Shown here: positions 1-8,016 of the stretch, piece after piece
How the letters are laid out: every line of letters begins with the position of its first letter
Position numbering within the stretch: position 1 is the first letter of the stretch
From: Chryseolinea serpens
GTDB lineage: Bacteria; Bacteroidota; Bacteroidia; Cytophagales; Cyclobacteriaceae
Assembly (NCBI RefSeq): GCF_900129725.1
Contig: NZ_FQWQ01000002.1
Span: forward strand, 1-64,000
Direction: 5' to 3'
Length of the DNA: 64,000 bases
The notes under the pieces: model-generated
What the model was told of the DNA's origin: nothing
Databases searched by the model: none
Seen by the model: the letters and a program-made list of their open reading frames with translations, nothing else
Position numbers and translations under genes: made by a program

Positions 1-2
1 AC

Positions 3-239
3 CAGCAAAGCAGGACAATCCTGATGGAGATCATTGAAGACCGGCACGGGAAGCGCTCCACCATCTTTACCTCGCAGGTTCCGGTAAATAACTGGCACGA
101 GGTCATTGGTGAACAAACGATAGCCGATGCTATTCTGGATCGCATCATCCATGACGCTCACCGACTTGAACTCAAGGGAGAATCCATGAGAAAGAAAAGA
201 ACTATCTTAACGGAAGATTTAACTGAAAACCAAAACTAA
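3..239 (+). pseudogene. istB: IstB-like ATPase of an IS21-type element, C-terminal part (cut by window edge)
   Basis: The reading frame is open from the window edge (frame of base 3) to the stop at 237-239, so the first ATG at 24 is probably internal. The residues resemble the C-terminal end of IstB helper ATPases of IS21 elements: an [16 protein letters not shown] segment (sensor-like strand), then NWHEVIGE, then [19 protein letters not shown] and ESMRKK at the end. IstB assists the IstA transposase in target selection. The N-terminal Walker motifs lie outside the window, so I cannot tell whether the gene is whole. It marks the left end as mobile DNA, consistent with the decayed genes that follow. 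Confidence 0.8.
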
Positions 240-294
240 AACTCCGGCCATTATTAACCGAAAAACCGATACTGATCAAACCTCAATTTACCAG

Positions 295-628
295 TTAACT
301 TTGGGTGGTCACTTTGCCTCGGAAATTGGTGGTCAGCTTGCTCGGAATTTCCACTTTGCACACCTTCCCATGGATAGTAGAAGTAAATGGAGCATCGTTT
401 GACAATACCACCTGGTAGGCGGAATGCTTGTGTATCTCTACCGTCAGATTGTGGGCGGTGAGCGCAAGAATAAATGGATTGCTTATTTGTTTTTTCATTT
501 GAATTCCCATTACTATTACTATTTATCAATTTAACTTGAACTTGCCAATCTTCCTTTGTCCCGATCAACAGGGAATTTTCCCCAGGCAAAGCTAGTAAAT
601 AAGGGTCATTGGCAGCATTTAACACCAT
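295..628 (-). pseudogene. Frameshifted small gene of unknown function
   Basis: Two overlapping minus-strand frames read as one interrupted protein. The first half (ATG at 628, beginning MVLNAANDPYLLALPGENSL) runs into low-complexity Asn/Ser near 510. A second frame then continues with protein-like sequence (NLTVEIHKHSAYQVVLSND, later KVEIPSKLTTNFRGKV) and stops at 295. The switch lies at a short AGTAAT repeat near 505-515, a plausible slippage site. The ATG at 628 overlaps the stop of the fragment at 628-831. I do not recognise the family, and the region may be non-coding. Confidence 0.25.
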
Positions 629-831
629 TAAATACCTGACAAACAGAGCATTACATATTTGATGAGTTTGTCCTTGATAAAATTGCTGAACGATTCGCTA
701 AAGCCCCAACGGTGGACATATCCGATGCCCATCGTAATACGCGGCGACACCCGGGAACCCACTTGCAAACCAAATTCCACAGAAACAAAATTTTTATTGT
801 ACAGTTGCCAGGTTATTCCGGCCCTGTAATT
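628..831 (-). pseudogene. C-terminal fragment resembling an outer-membrane protein
   Basis: A minus-strand frame opens after a stop at 832-834 and runs about 67 codons to a stop at 628-630 without a usable start. It reads YRAGITWQLYNKNFVSVEFG, then LQVGSRVSPRITMGIGYVHR and WGFSESFSNF. The alternating pattern is like strands of a beta-barrel. With no start codon and a stop directly upstream it looks like the surviving tail of a longer gene. The family is not identified. Confidence 0.3.
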
Positions 832-1055
832 TTATCTTTGAAAATTCCGATCGTGAATAAATATTAATTGATCGATGGCACATTAAGTGCTTCGGGAAAA
901 TTCGGCCTTTATGGGCCTGCTGGATACGATCCTAGTTAACATAAAGCTACTTATACAAATACCGTTCTATTGTTCAGTCAGTCAAAGGTTTTAGGTTTCG
1001 TTACAAATCTCAAAATGCCAATTGAAATCGTTGCAGAATAAATATTGCGGTTGGT

Positions 1056-1309
1056 CTAGAGCTTGTTGATCATCTGATCCCTTGCCCTGAGATAAATCCG
1101 CCCGTCCGGCTTGGCGCAAACTTTTACGTCGGCGGTTATGAATTTTGTACCCAACGGATGTCTTTCTCTTTCATACTTGCTGCATTAATAACCAAGTCAG
1201 TTGGTAATCCCTGATCGGGCAAGGGTCTGACTCTGATCCGTCCCGTTTCAGAATCTTTGAAGTTTTCGCACTTTACATTGCTGACGTAATTGCCCACGAT
1301 CAGTTCCAT
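1056..1309 (-). pseudogene. Small gene (about 84 codons) with one frameshift, unknown function
   Basis: ATG at 1307-1309 opens a frame that reads MELIVGNYVSNVKCENFKD, SETGRIRVRPLPDQGLPTD and KEKDIRWVQN, then hits a TAA near 1138. Shifting frame at that point gives a continuation, ITADVKVCAKPDGRIYLRA then RDQMINKL, and a stop at 1056-1058. Both halves have the same charged, strand-rich character, so the total of 254 bases (84 codons plus 2) suggests a one-base indel. I do not know the family. The frameshift could be decay or a sequencing error; neighbouring genes also carry frameshifts, which favours decay. Confidence 0.4.
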
Positions 1310-1463
1310 AACTCAAATTAAGCAAAATGCGGAGTAAATCCGGCCAATTTGTGACTGTTAGCAATCGGCGCTAAAAAACTGTTCCGATTCCCTGTAGGTT
1401 TTTGAACCTTACCTCATTCCCCTTGATCTTCAACAGATCGCAAAACAGCTCGAAACCATTAAA

Positions 1464-2234
1464 GTGACATTGGATAAAATTCCTGTAATTGTCATCGAAG
1501 ACATTTCTGCCATTACCCGAAGGAGATTGATTCAGAAGACTATTAATTTCATCGTCCCTGGAAAACAACTGTTTCTGCCCACGCTGCTATTGCTGGCCAC
1601 TGACCAATTAAGAAAAGAGAAAAAGCCAACAAAAGCTCTGTTGCCTTCGGCACAGGTTATACTCCTTTACCGAATACTCAAACGCCATGAAGGATTTGAT
1701 AACCTGCCCATGAAGAAGATCGCTGCTCGGCTAAAATATACTGGTGCGGCGATCTCCAAAGCAGCGGATAACCTCCGGCAACATAACCTTTGTGAGCTAA
1801 AAGGAACGAAGGAAAAGTTTATTCACTTTCCGCAGCCGGTCCCGGAGCTCTGGCACCACGCACTGCCGTTGTTGACCAACCCTGTGATCAAGAAGGTGTA
1901 TGTAGATATCCTGCCCAAAAATGTCGTTTTGATGAAATCCAACACTTCAGCCTTGCCTGAGTATTCTGAAGTATCAGAATCGAAACAGCAATTCCGAGCA
2001 ATAGAAAGAAACACATATTACGACCTTGAGAAAAAAGGAGCTCTCTTGAATGCCAACCCATACGAAGGAGACTATTGCTTGGAAGTTTGGAAATATGATC
2101 CAACAATACTAGTCGGGGATGCAACTGAAAATACCTATGTTTATCCATTATCTCTGTTCTTAAGCCTGAAAGATCGTCGAGACGAGCGCATCGAGCAGGC
2201 GCTTGAGAAAATCATAACGGATCATATATGGTAG
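1464..2234 (+). CDS. Winged-helix (MarR-like) DNA-binding protein, probably 5'-damaged
   Basis: The central part (about residues 65-125) reads as a winged helix: LSPAAQVLLLY-like PSAQVILLYRIL, then the HTH MKKIAARLKYTGAAISKA and a recognition-helix tail. The C-terminus (DPTILVGDATENTYVYPLSL, FLSLKDRRDERIEQALEKI) resembles the tail of HTH proteins sometimes found beside toxin or nucleotidyltransferase genes. The GTG at 1464 is only the first available start: the frame is open from 1398, and the residues before it (FEPYLIPLDLQQIAKQLETI) look coding. They continue in another frame (LLAIGAKKLFRFPVGF, 1355-1390), so a frameshift at a run of five T near 1386-1390 has probably broken the N-terminus. 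It likely pairs with the gene 29 bp downstream. Function not established; regulator or antitoxin is a guess. Confidence 0.55.
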   Translation: MTLDKIPVIVIEDISAITRRRLIQKTINFIVPGKQLFLPTLLLLATDQLRKEKKPTKALLPSAQVILLYRILKRHEGFDNLPMKKIAARLKYTGAAISKAADNLRQHNLCELKGTKEKFIHFPQPVPELWHHALPLLTNPVIKKVYVDILPKNVVLMKSNTSALPEYSEVSESKQQFRAIERNTYYDLEKKGALLNANPYEGDYCLEVWKYDPTILVGDATENTYVYPLSLFLSLKDRRDERIEQALEKIITDHIW

Positions 2235-2263
2235 ATAACAGGACAATGAAATCTTTTAATTAG

Positions 2264-2929
2264 ATGATTAACCTGGAACATATATTCGACGAAGCAGGAT
2301 TTACCTGTCGGCAGTCAAAGGTGGGCTATATCACAGTCTACGCCTTCACGCGCGAAACTGCTGGTAGAAAGGAAAAGATCTATATAACGCACCGCGATTA
2401 TTCGACGAGTCAGAATCCGAACAACAATAAATTTGAAACACCCTGGGTGAGGGTGACTTTCCAACGGGTGGAGCAGGTCATCGCGGAGGTGGCTGGTCTT
2501 TCACCCGATGATTTGGGCACGATCCATCAGCATGCGTTCCTTGAGGTTGGACTTCCGGGATTGGTCTTGGATAAGCGGCTGTTCAATGTGAATTCAGAGT
2601 CCGAGGAAAACATCTTTGCCGGCTACCTCAAAGAGTTTTATGACAAAGGCGCCAGACCTTTTTTTGAGCGTTACACTACCTTGGAGTCAGTGGATGAACA
2701 GATCTCTGCCCTTCCCGACGAGCAATTGCAGTCTTTTATCACCGACTCGGGGGGCAATATGGCGCTGCATCGCGCGCTAGTGATCAAAGTCCTGACTCGT
2801 AATCCAGGCACAATAGATTACCTCAGTACGTGGAAGAAAATACTCTTCGAAGACATCAACGATAGTACGGTGAAAAGAATGTATGACTTGTTATTAAAGT
2901 TTGCCGATAAACTTCAGATCCAGGAATAA
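2264..2929 (+). CDS. Hypothetical protein downstream of the winged-helix gene
   Basis: A 221-residue protein with no signal peptide or membrane segment, beginning MINLEHIFDEAGFTCRQSKV. The middle contains VRVTFQRVEQVIAEVAGL and HQHAFLEVGLPGLVLDK; the second half is helical and acidic. I do not recognise a catalytic motif. It lies 29 bp after the winged-helix gene on the same strand, so the two are probably co-transcribed. The arrangement (DNA-binding protein followed by an unknown partner in an accessory region) resembles toxin-antitoxin or defence modules, but nothing in this sequence proves it. This gene looks intact, unlike most of its neighbours. Confidence 0.6.
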   Translation: MINLEHIFDEAGFTCRQSKVGYITVYAFTRETAGRKEKIYITHRDYSTSQNPNNNKFETPWVRVTFQRVEQVIAEVAGLSPDDLGTIHQHAFLEVGLPGLVLDKRLFNVNSESEENIFAGYLKEFYDKGARPFFERYTTLESVDEQISALPDEQLQSFITDSGGNMALHRALVIKVLTRNPGTIDYLSTWKKILFEDINDSTVKRMYDLLLKFADKLQIQE

Positions 2930-3171
2930 AGTCTCGGCAGAACACGCTAGTGGTATTGCTTGATGCATGAATAACTCCAGCCTTGATACGATAACCTGTA
3001 GGCCCTGTCAGATCGGTGACCTGCTTTTAAAATTCGAAACATTTTCTACCTTCGTGCGGCAACAGGTTTCTTCGGGGATTTTCTTAGTCTCCTTTAGCGA
3101 TACTGAGATGATTTTTTGTTGTTAATTTGTTGCTTACCCACATAACGCACTGATAATCAGGGCTTAGAATA

Positions 3172-3804
3172 TGTTATATTGGTAAACGTCGCATCGAAAA
3201 GGCGATGGCCGCGGTGGCCTCCGAATACGATTTCGATGTACACTATCTGCCTTTCGAGCTCAACCCCGACATGCCCGCCGAAGGCAAGAACCAAAAACAA
3301 TACCTGTCCAATAAATTTGGCGGGGACGCCCGCTATGAACAGATCACGCAACACACCACCCGCGTGGCCGGCGACGAAGGGTTGTCTTTTGACTTCTCAA
3401 AACAAAATGTTTCTCCCAATACGCGCCTGGCACACGTGCTCATCCAGGCCGCTGCCGAAGACGGCAAACAACTGGCCTTAACCGAAGCATTCTTCAAAGC
3501 CTATTTCACAGACGGCGTGGATCTTTCTAAAAAGGAAAATCTGATCAGCGTGGCTGTGGGTGCCGGTTGGTCAAAAGAAAAAGCCGAAGCTGTTCTTGCC
3601 GACGAGACCGCCCTCGCACAAGTGGCGTTCACAGAAAAAGAAATGTCCAAATTGGGTATCAGTGGTGTGCCTTTCTACATCATCAACAATAAGTACGGTG
3701 TGTCGGGAGCCCAGGCGTCTGATGCTTTTGTGAAGGCGTTCAAGGAGATCGGTGTGGAAATGGCACAGGGCGCGGCTTGCGATGTGGATGGCAATAACTG
3801 TTAA
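3172..3804 (+). pseudogene. DsbA/FrnE-family thiol oxidoreductase, truncated at the active site
   Basis: From base 3172 the frame reads CYIGKRRIEKAMAAVA, then FELNPDMPAEG, and ends with the cis-Pro region GISGVPFYIINNKYGVSGAQ. This is the FrnE-type DsbA family (thioredoxin fold with helical insert), whose N-terminus normally runs strand-CPFCYIGKR. Here homology begins exactly at the second Cys of CxxC. Upstream is unrelated sequence with a stop at 3154-3156, so the first strand, the start codon and the first catalytic Cys are missing. An ATG at 3205 could give a 199-residue remnant, but it could not be a working oxidoreductase. The breakpoint coincides with the end of the decayed mobile segment. 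A long hairpin follows the stop. Confidence 0.8.
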
Positions 3805-3822
3805 TGAAAGTACAGCGTATTA

Positions 3823-3891
3823 AGTAGTGAGTCCTTAGTACATATAGTCCTGAGATTAAAACTAAGGACTATGTACTAAGGACTCACTACT
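3823..3891. terminator. Long hairpin between convergent genes
   Basis: AGTAGTGAGTCCTTAGTACA followed by ATAGTCC is repeated in inverted orientation after a loop of roughly 7 nt, giving a near-perfect stem of about 30 bp with one 2-nt bulge and one mismatch. It sits between the DsbA remnant (plus) and the BNR-repeat gene (minus). A bidirectional terminator is the simple reading, but the stem is far longer than a normal terminator and it could be a small inverted-repeat element. Confidence 0.6.
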
Positions 3892-3898
3892 CTCCAGA

Positions 3899-5215
3899 CT
3901 ACTTCTTCTTTTTTGCGGTCTGTGGTGCCGGTGGGGTGATGATGTCGCCTTCTTTGACGACGGCCGTCCAGAGGCTGGCTTTGCTGTCGTCGGTCCGGGT
4001 CCATAAGGGGGTGATGATTCCTTTGTAGGCGGAGATGCTGCTGCGTGTATCCAGGCCGGGGGCCTCTGTGGCCACGAAGGGTGTTTCGCTGATCTTTACG
4101 TTTTGAAAATTCGTGCCGCCGTTGGCCGTGTAGGCCATGTACACATCGGTTTGTGTGTCGTCATAGGCATGACGGTCGAAATACAGGATATACAAATTGC
4201 CATTGGTGGGGTCGATGACGGCGGCGGGATTGTATTGGTGTCCTTTGCTGTCTTCACCGATGCGAATGGGCGAGGTCCAGTTGTCGCCATAGTTGAGGGA
4301 GCGCATGAACCAGACGTCGGTGTCGTCGGCGCCGTTGCGTTGGTCGGTCCATACCAGGTAGAGGCTGCCCCGCAGTTTGCCTTTGCTTTTGTCGGTCAAC
4401 AAGATCGGAAAGCCCTGGCTGCCGGCCACACCGGGGATCTTCAGGTTCCAGCCGGCGCGTTGTTCGGTTACACCGATATCGTTGGTGAGCCACATGCTGC
4501 CGCCGCTGAACGAGCGGTCCATAAATATTTTATTCTGATTGGCCCAGGTAACAAACGCTTTTCCATCGGACGTGATCGCCGGCATGGCGCCCTCGGCGCT
4601 GGAGCTTTCATCCTTGCAATCGCCGGGGGTTTGAGAGAGTTCGAAGGGCTTGCTCCACTTCTTTCCATTAGAGGATGTGCTGTACAAGATCCGCGACTGG
4701 CAGCTTGCCTCGTTGCTTTTATAGGCATCAAACTCCGTCCAGGCCACCAGCAAATTGTTTTTGGCATCTAACGTCACGCCGGGGCGGAATTGGTCTTTCG
4801 GGGCGTTGAGGCCCACTCCACCGCCTTCCTCCCAGGTCTTGCCACCGTCTTTGGAGATATGACAAAGGATCTGGTCAAGGCTCTTATCGTTCTTCAGGCC
4901 TTCCCCGCTGGGGTCCGACAAATGGAGGGCGTAGACCGTGCCGTTGTCGTCGGCAATCAGCAGCGGGCGACCGTACAGACCACCGGTTGATGTTAGCTTG
5001 GAGGGAGTCCAGGTCTTGCTTTCGTCGGATGAATAGTAAATATTGTCAGGGGCGGTGGCCACCACGATAGCCGGCGTTTTGTCGCCGCTCACGACGATGG
5101 AGGCTTCCAGGCCTGTGGCACCGGCGGGGGCGTCGGCTATCTTGATGTTCTTGATTTGGGCCTGTATACTATATGAGCATGAACACAACGCGAGCAACCA
5201 GGTGGTTTTTTTCAT
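3899..5215 (-). CDS. Secreted BNR-repeat (sialidase-like beta-propeller) protein
   Basis: About 438 residues starting at the ATG at 5213-5215, chosen because it begins a clear signal peptide (MKKTTWLLALCSCSYSIQAQ) and has AAAGGA about 5 bases upstream; the frame extends 24 codons further without protein-like sequence. Asp-box (BNR) motifs recur: SxDxGKTW-like YYSSDESKTWTPS, ISKDGGKTWEEGG, YSTSSNGKKWSKP, SLNYGDNWTSPIRIG and YTANGGTNFQNV. This indicates a six-bladed propeller of the sialidase/exo-alpha-sialidase superfamily. The Arg triad cannot be confirmed by eye, so enzymatic sialidase activity is unproven. The C-terminus ends in a basic KKKK with no obvious sorting domain. Probably periplasmic or exported. 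Confidence 0.8.
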   Translation of the reverse strand: MKKTTWLLALCSCSYSIQAQIKNIKIADAPAGATGLEASIVVSGDKTPAIVVATAPDNIYYSSDESKTWTPSKLTSTGGLYGRPLLIADDNGTVYALHLSDPSGEGLKNDKSLDQILCHISKDGGKTWEEGGGVGLNAPKDQFRPGVTLDAKNNLLVAWTEFDAYKSNEASCQSRILYSTSSNGKKWSKPFELSQTPGDCKDESSSAEGAMPAITSDGKAFVTWANQNKIFMDRSFSGGSMWLTNDIGVTEQRAGWNLKIPGVAGSQGFPILLTDKSKGKLRGSLYLVWTDQRNGADDTDVWFMRSLNYGDNWTSPIRIGEDSKGHQYNPAAVIDPTNGNLYILYFDRHAYDDTQTDVYMAYTANGGTNFQNVKISETPFVATEAPGLDTRSSISAYKGIITPLWTRTDDSKASLWTAVVKEGDIITPPAPQTAKKKK

Positions 5216-5550
5216 ATGATCCTTTTTCGAGCCTGAATATACACAACGATAGTTTTGTGGATCAATATCAGGCTTTCTATTTATCACTGGCGACTGGCCA
5301 CAACGGCTTCGATGATGATTCCGCCCACCGGTTTTTCGTACACGATTTCATTCCCAACTTCCCGCTGTGATACCCAAGTTGTAGAAATACTCCCCAAAAT
5401 CGTTGACGGTTAGGAGCTTACCTCCCGCTAAAAAGGTGAGCTTTTTCCATTCGACCCCCGAAATCAGCATTTCGTCGCCAAAAATCAGGGGTTTTATTTT
5501 CTGTCCACCCTTTTGCAATCCCCTGATCAAGAAACTTAAATTCAAAAGTT
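5216..5550. other. Divergent intergenic region with inverted repeat
   Basis: 335 bp between the divergent BNR-protein and lipoprotein genes. No convincing gene is seen. The inverted repeat ATCAGGGG (5484-5491) / CCCCTGAT (5520-5527) lies 24 bp before the lipoprotein start and could be an operator or leader hairpin; its role is unknown. Confidence 0.4.
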
Positions 5551-6297
5551 ATGATTAGAAAACTCTTGTTAGCATTACCTGTAGCAGGTATGATATTATT
5601 GGGAAGCTGCGATAAGAAAGAAAAAGAACAGCTTAAGGCCCAGGTTGACTCGCTGAAAACCGAACTTCAAACCAGCCAACAAACGGCCGCGCAATTGTCA
5701 GAGATCGGTACGTTGATCGATTCCATTGACGCCAGCCGTCAATTGCTTCGTACGGACGTTGTAGAAGGTACATCCTATACCGACTATAAGAGCCGCCTGC
5801 AAAGCATCAACAGCCACATCAAAGACACACAGACAAAGATCGCTCAACTTGAAAAGTCTTTGAAGAATGTGAAAGGTGGTTATGCAACAACCATCAAGAG
5901 ACTGAAAGCCGACCTCGAACTGAGCACGCAACAAATCGCTGCGCTGCAAAGTGAAGTAGACCGGATGAGAGGCGAAAACACTGCCTTGGCCAAAACGGTG
6001 ACCCAAAAGGACTCTATCCTTACTACCAAGCTTGAAACCATCAAGATGAAGGAGCAGGATGTTGCCAACCTGGAAGCTCGTGTAGAAGAAGTGAACGCAG
6101 CCTCCAAGGCCAGCCAAGCTGACTTGTATTTCGCACAAGCCCAAGCGCTCGAAACCGCTGCCGACAGAACCAAGTTTGCGCCCAAGAAAAAGAAAGAGAC
6201 CCGTCGTGAAGCCCTTGAGCTTTACAAACTGTCGCTCTCCCTTGGAAAGTCTGAAGCGCAAGCCCGCATAGACGAACTCGAAAAAGAACTTTCCTAA
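5551..6297 (+). CDS. Coiled-coil lipoprotein
   Basis: 248 residues. A lipoprotein signal (MIRKLLLALPVAGMILLGSC) places the lipidated Cys at residue 20, followed by DKKEKEQLKAQVDSLKTEL. Most of the mature protein is heptad-rich, with long coiled-coil stretches around residues 22-50, 80-115 and 115-180. The C-terminus is a basic helical segment (PKKKKETRREALELYKLSL) that resembles one helical hairpin. Likely anchored to the inner or outer membrane and facing the periplasm. No enzymatic motif. A strong hairpin terminator follows. Confidence 0.75.
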   Translation: MIRKLLLALPVAGMILLGSCDKKEKEQLKAQVDSLKTELQTSQQTAAQLSEIGTLIDSIDASRQLLRTDVVEGTSYTDYKSRLQSINSHIKDTQTKIAQLEKSLKNVKGGYATTIKRLKADLELSTQQIAALQSEVDRMRGENTALAKTVTQKDSILTTKLETIKMKEQDVANLEARVEEVNAASKASQADLYFAQAQALETAADRTKFAPKKKKETRREALELYKLSLSLGKSEAQARIDELEKELS

Positions 6298-6323
6298 TTA
6301 TAGATTTGGTAGTAGGTTTGATC

Positions 6324-6354
6324 AGGCTGATGTTGCAAAACATCAGCCTTTTCT
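6324..6354. terminator. Bidirectional rho-independent terminator
   Basis: Perfect 11-bp stem AGGCTGATGTT / AACATCAGCCT with a GCAA loop, followed by TTTTCT on the plus strand. It separates the coiled-coil lipoprotein (plus) from the last gene of the pigment locus (minus), whose stop lies at 6353-6355. Confidence 0.9.
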
Positions 6355-7645
6355 ATTTACGGCTGTCGATAAACTTCTTGATCTTTCTCCCGGCGTGCTG
6401 GAGCTTTTCCAATGCGGGTGGCGTGCTGAACAAGATGGTGGGAACCACGCGCAAACGCGATTGGAATGCGGCCCGCAACCGATCGGCGGTTTTCTCTTTT
6501 TGATCTTCCGTCGCCAGAATATGCAGGTTGAGTTCATCCGTTCCCAACTCGCCCGTCACGGCTTCGACGGCATAGTCTACGACGCCTTCCACCTGGTTGA
6601 GTATTTCGAAAATTCCGGGGGGATATAGGGTCGTGCCCTTCAACTTGATCATTTGTTGTTTTCTCCCGATCACCGGACCTAGTCGCACCGTTGTCCTTCC
6701 GCAGGCACAGGTGTCATGAAAGGCTGCGGCCATGTCGCCGGTCTTATAGCGCAGCAACGGCATGGCTTCCACGCCCAGGGTGGTGATGGTCACTTCGCCT
6801 ACTTCGCCGGGTTTTACCGGCTTGTCGTCGGCGTCCAACACTTCGAGAATGATCAGCTCCGGGTGATGATGACCTCCTTTGCCTTCGCCACACTCGGTGA
6901 AGGCGGTTTGCATCTCCGTGGAGGCATAGGTGCTGTAGAGCTTGAGATCCCACGCGTCTACGATCTTTTTACCCAGGGCATTGTATTGCAGGTCGGCTGT
7001 GCGGAGGCTTTCGCCGATGCAGATCGCGCGCTGGATGGAACATTGCTGAAGGTCGATGCGATGTTCCTGGGCATATTCGATCAGCTTCACGATGAACGAG
7101 GGAACGCCCACGAGCACGGTGGGTCTGAGCCGTTGGATGGTTTCCCACTGCATGGCCGGCAACCCGGGTCCTACGCGGATAAGGCCTGCCCCCAATTTAT
7201 GAATGCCTTGATAATAGGCGATGCCCGCCATGAATTGGCGGTCCAGTGTGAGCATGAGTTGATACAGGTCGCGGGACGAGCCGTCGGCGCAGGCAAACGA
7301 GATGCTCTCGTTATAGGCCAGGCGCTGCAAGTCGTTTTCGGTCAGGGCCACGATCACGGGGCTGCCCAGTGTTCCGGATGTGCTGGTATACTCTGCGATG
7401 CGCTCGCGGGGCACACAAAGAAATTCCCAATTGTGTTGTTGAAAATCGTCTTTCGTCGTGACGGGCAATGTGGCCAGGTCTTCCAGGCTTTTAACCGCCC
7501 CGATGTCGACGCGATGCGTTTCAAATTTCTTTTTGTAGAATGGGGAATGCGTGACCAGGTAGGTTAACGCGGTCTTTAGTTTTTCTTCCTGATAGCGTTT
7601 TATAGCCGCCGCCGATTGTCGTTCTATTTCCGGGATATGACTCAT
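6353..7645 (-). CDS. PaaK-like AMP-dependent acid:CoA/ACP ligase of the pigment locus
   Basis: 430 residues of the adenylate-forming (ANL) superfamily, phenylacetate-CoA ligase branch. The phosphate-binding loop is TSTSGTLGSPV (about 87-97), followed later by YSTYASTEMQTAFTE and YKTGDMAA (the Asp that contacts ribose), and the C-terminal subdomain has IGRKQQMIKLKGTTLYPPGI. These enzymes adenylate an aromatic acid and transfer it to CoA or an ACP. With an ammonia-lyase at the other end of the same locus, the probable substrate is a 4-hydroxycinnamate-type starter for aryl-polyene/flexirubin synthesis (inference). Last gene of the minus-strand series; it overlaps the AcpS gene by 4 bp (ATGA). 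Confidence 0.85.
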   Translation of the reverse strand: MSHIPEIERQSAAAIKRYQEEKLKTALTYLVTHSPFYKKKFETHRVDIGAVKSLEDLATLPVTTKDDFQQHNWEFLCVPRERIAEYTSTSGTLGSPVIVALTENDLQRLAYNESISFACADGSSRDLYQLMLTLDRQFMAGIAYYQGIHKLGAGLIRVGPGLPAMQWETIQRLRPTVLVGVPSFIVKLIEYAQEHRIDLQQCSIQRAICIGESLRTADLQYNALGKKIVDAWDLKLYSTYASTEMQTAFTECGEGKGGHHHPELIILEVLDADDKPVKPGEVGEVTITTLGVEAMPLLRYKTGDMAAAFHDTCACGRTTVRLGPVIGRKQQMIKLKGTTLYPPGIFEILNQVEGVVDYAVEAVTGELGTDELNLHILATEDQKEKTADRLRAAFQSRLRVVPTILFSTPPALEKLQHAGRKIKKFIDSRK

Positions 7646-8016
7646 TGCTCAAGTATAACTACCGCACACGCTACCGTGGCGAGATGCGAAAGGGACAAAT
7701 GTATTTTATTCCAGTTGTTTTGAAGCGCGATCGCCTTAAAATTTCCACGCAAATGAAGATGCGGCTGGCCGTTGGCATCGGGCACTACTTCGATTTCGGC
7801 CAGGTCGTAGCCCAGCGCGAGACCCTTGCCAGTGGCCTTCAAAAAAGCCTCCTTGGCGGCGAAGCGGGCGGCATAACTTTGCTCCGGGTGCGTTTGCGCC
7901 TCGCAGAAAGCAATCTCCTGTAAGGAAAAGATCTTCTCGCGAAAGCCGTTGTTCTTGCGCACTTTTTCCATGACGCGGTCCACTTCGATCATATCCATGC
8001 CCACGCCCACGATCAT
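7642..8016 (-). CDS. acpS: Holo-ACP synthase (AcpS type)
   Basis: 124 residues, normal for the AcpS family. The Mg-binding signature GVGMDMIEVDR (residues 4-14) and the second motif FAAKEAFLKATGKG (about 53-66) are both present, as is the C-terminal LSLSHLATVACAVV strand. It transfers 4'-phosphopantetheine from CoA to the Ser of acyl carrier proteins. The two ACPs of this locus are the obvious clients, though it could also serve primary fatty acid synthesis. ATGA overlaps at both ends (7642-7645 with the AMP ligase, 8013-8016 with the C45-type gene) show tight translational coupling. Confidence 0.93.
   Translation of the reverse strand: MIVGVGMDMIEVDRVMEKVRKNNGFREKIFSLQEIAFCEAQTHPEQSYAARFAAKEAFLKATGKGLALGYDLAEIEVVPDANGQPHLHLRGNFKAIALQNNWNKIHLSLSHLATVACAVVILEQ

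Noticed and set aside
5348-5545. Small minus-strand frame upstream of the coiled-coil lipoprotein
   Set aside because: 65 codons with no motif, across an inverted repeat and promoter-like region; judged non-coding.
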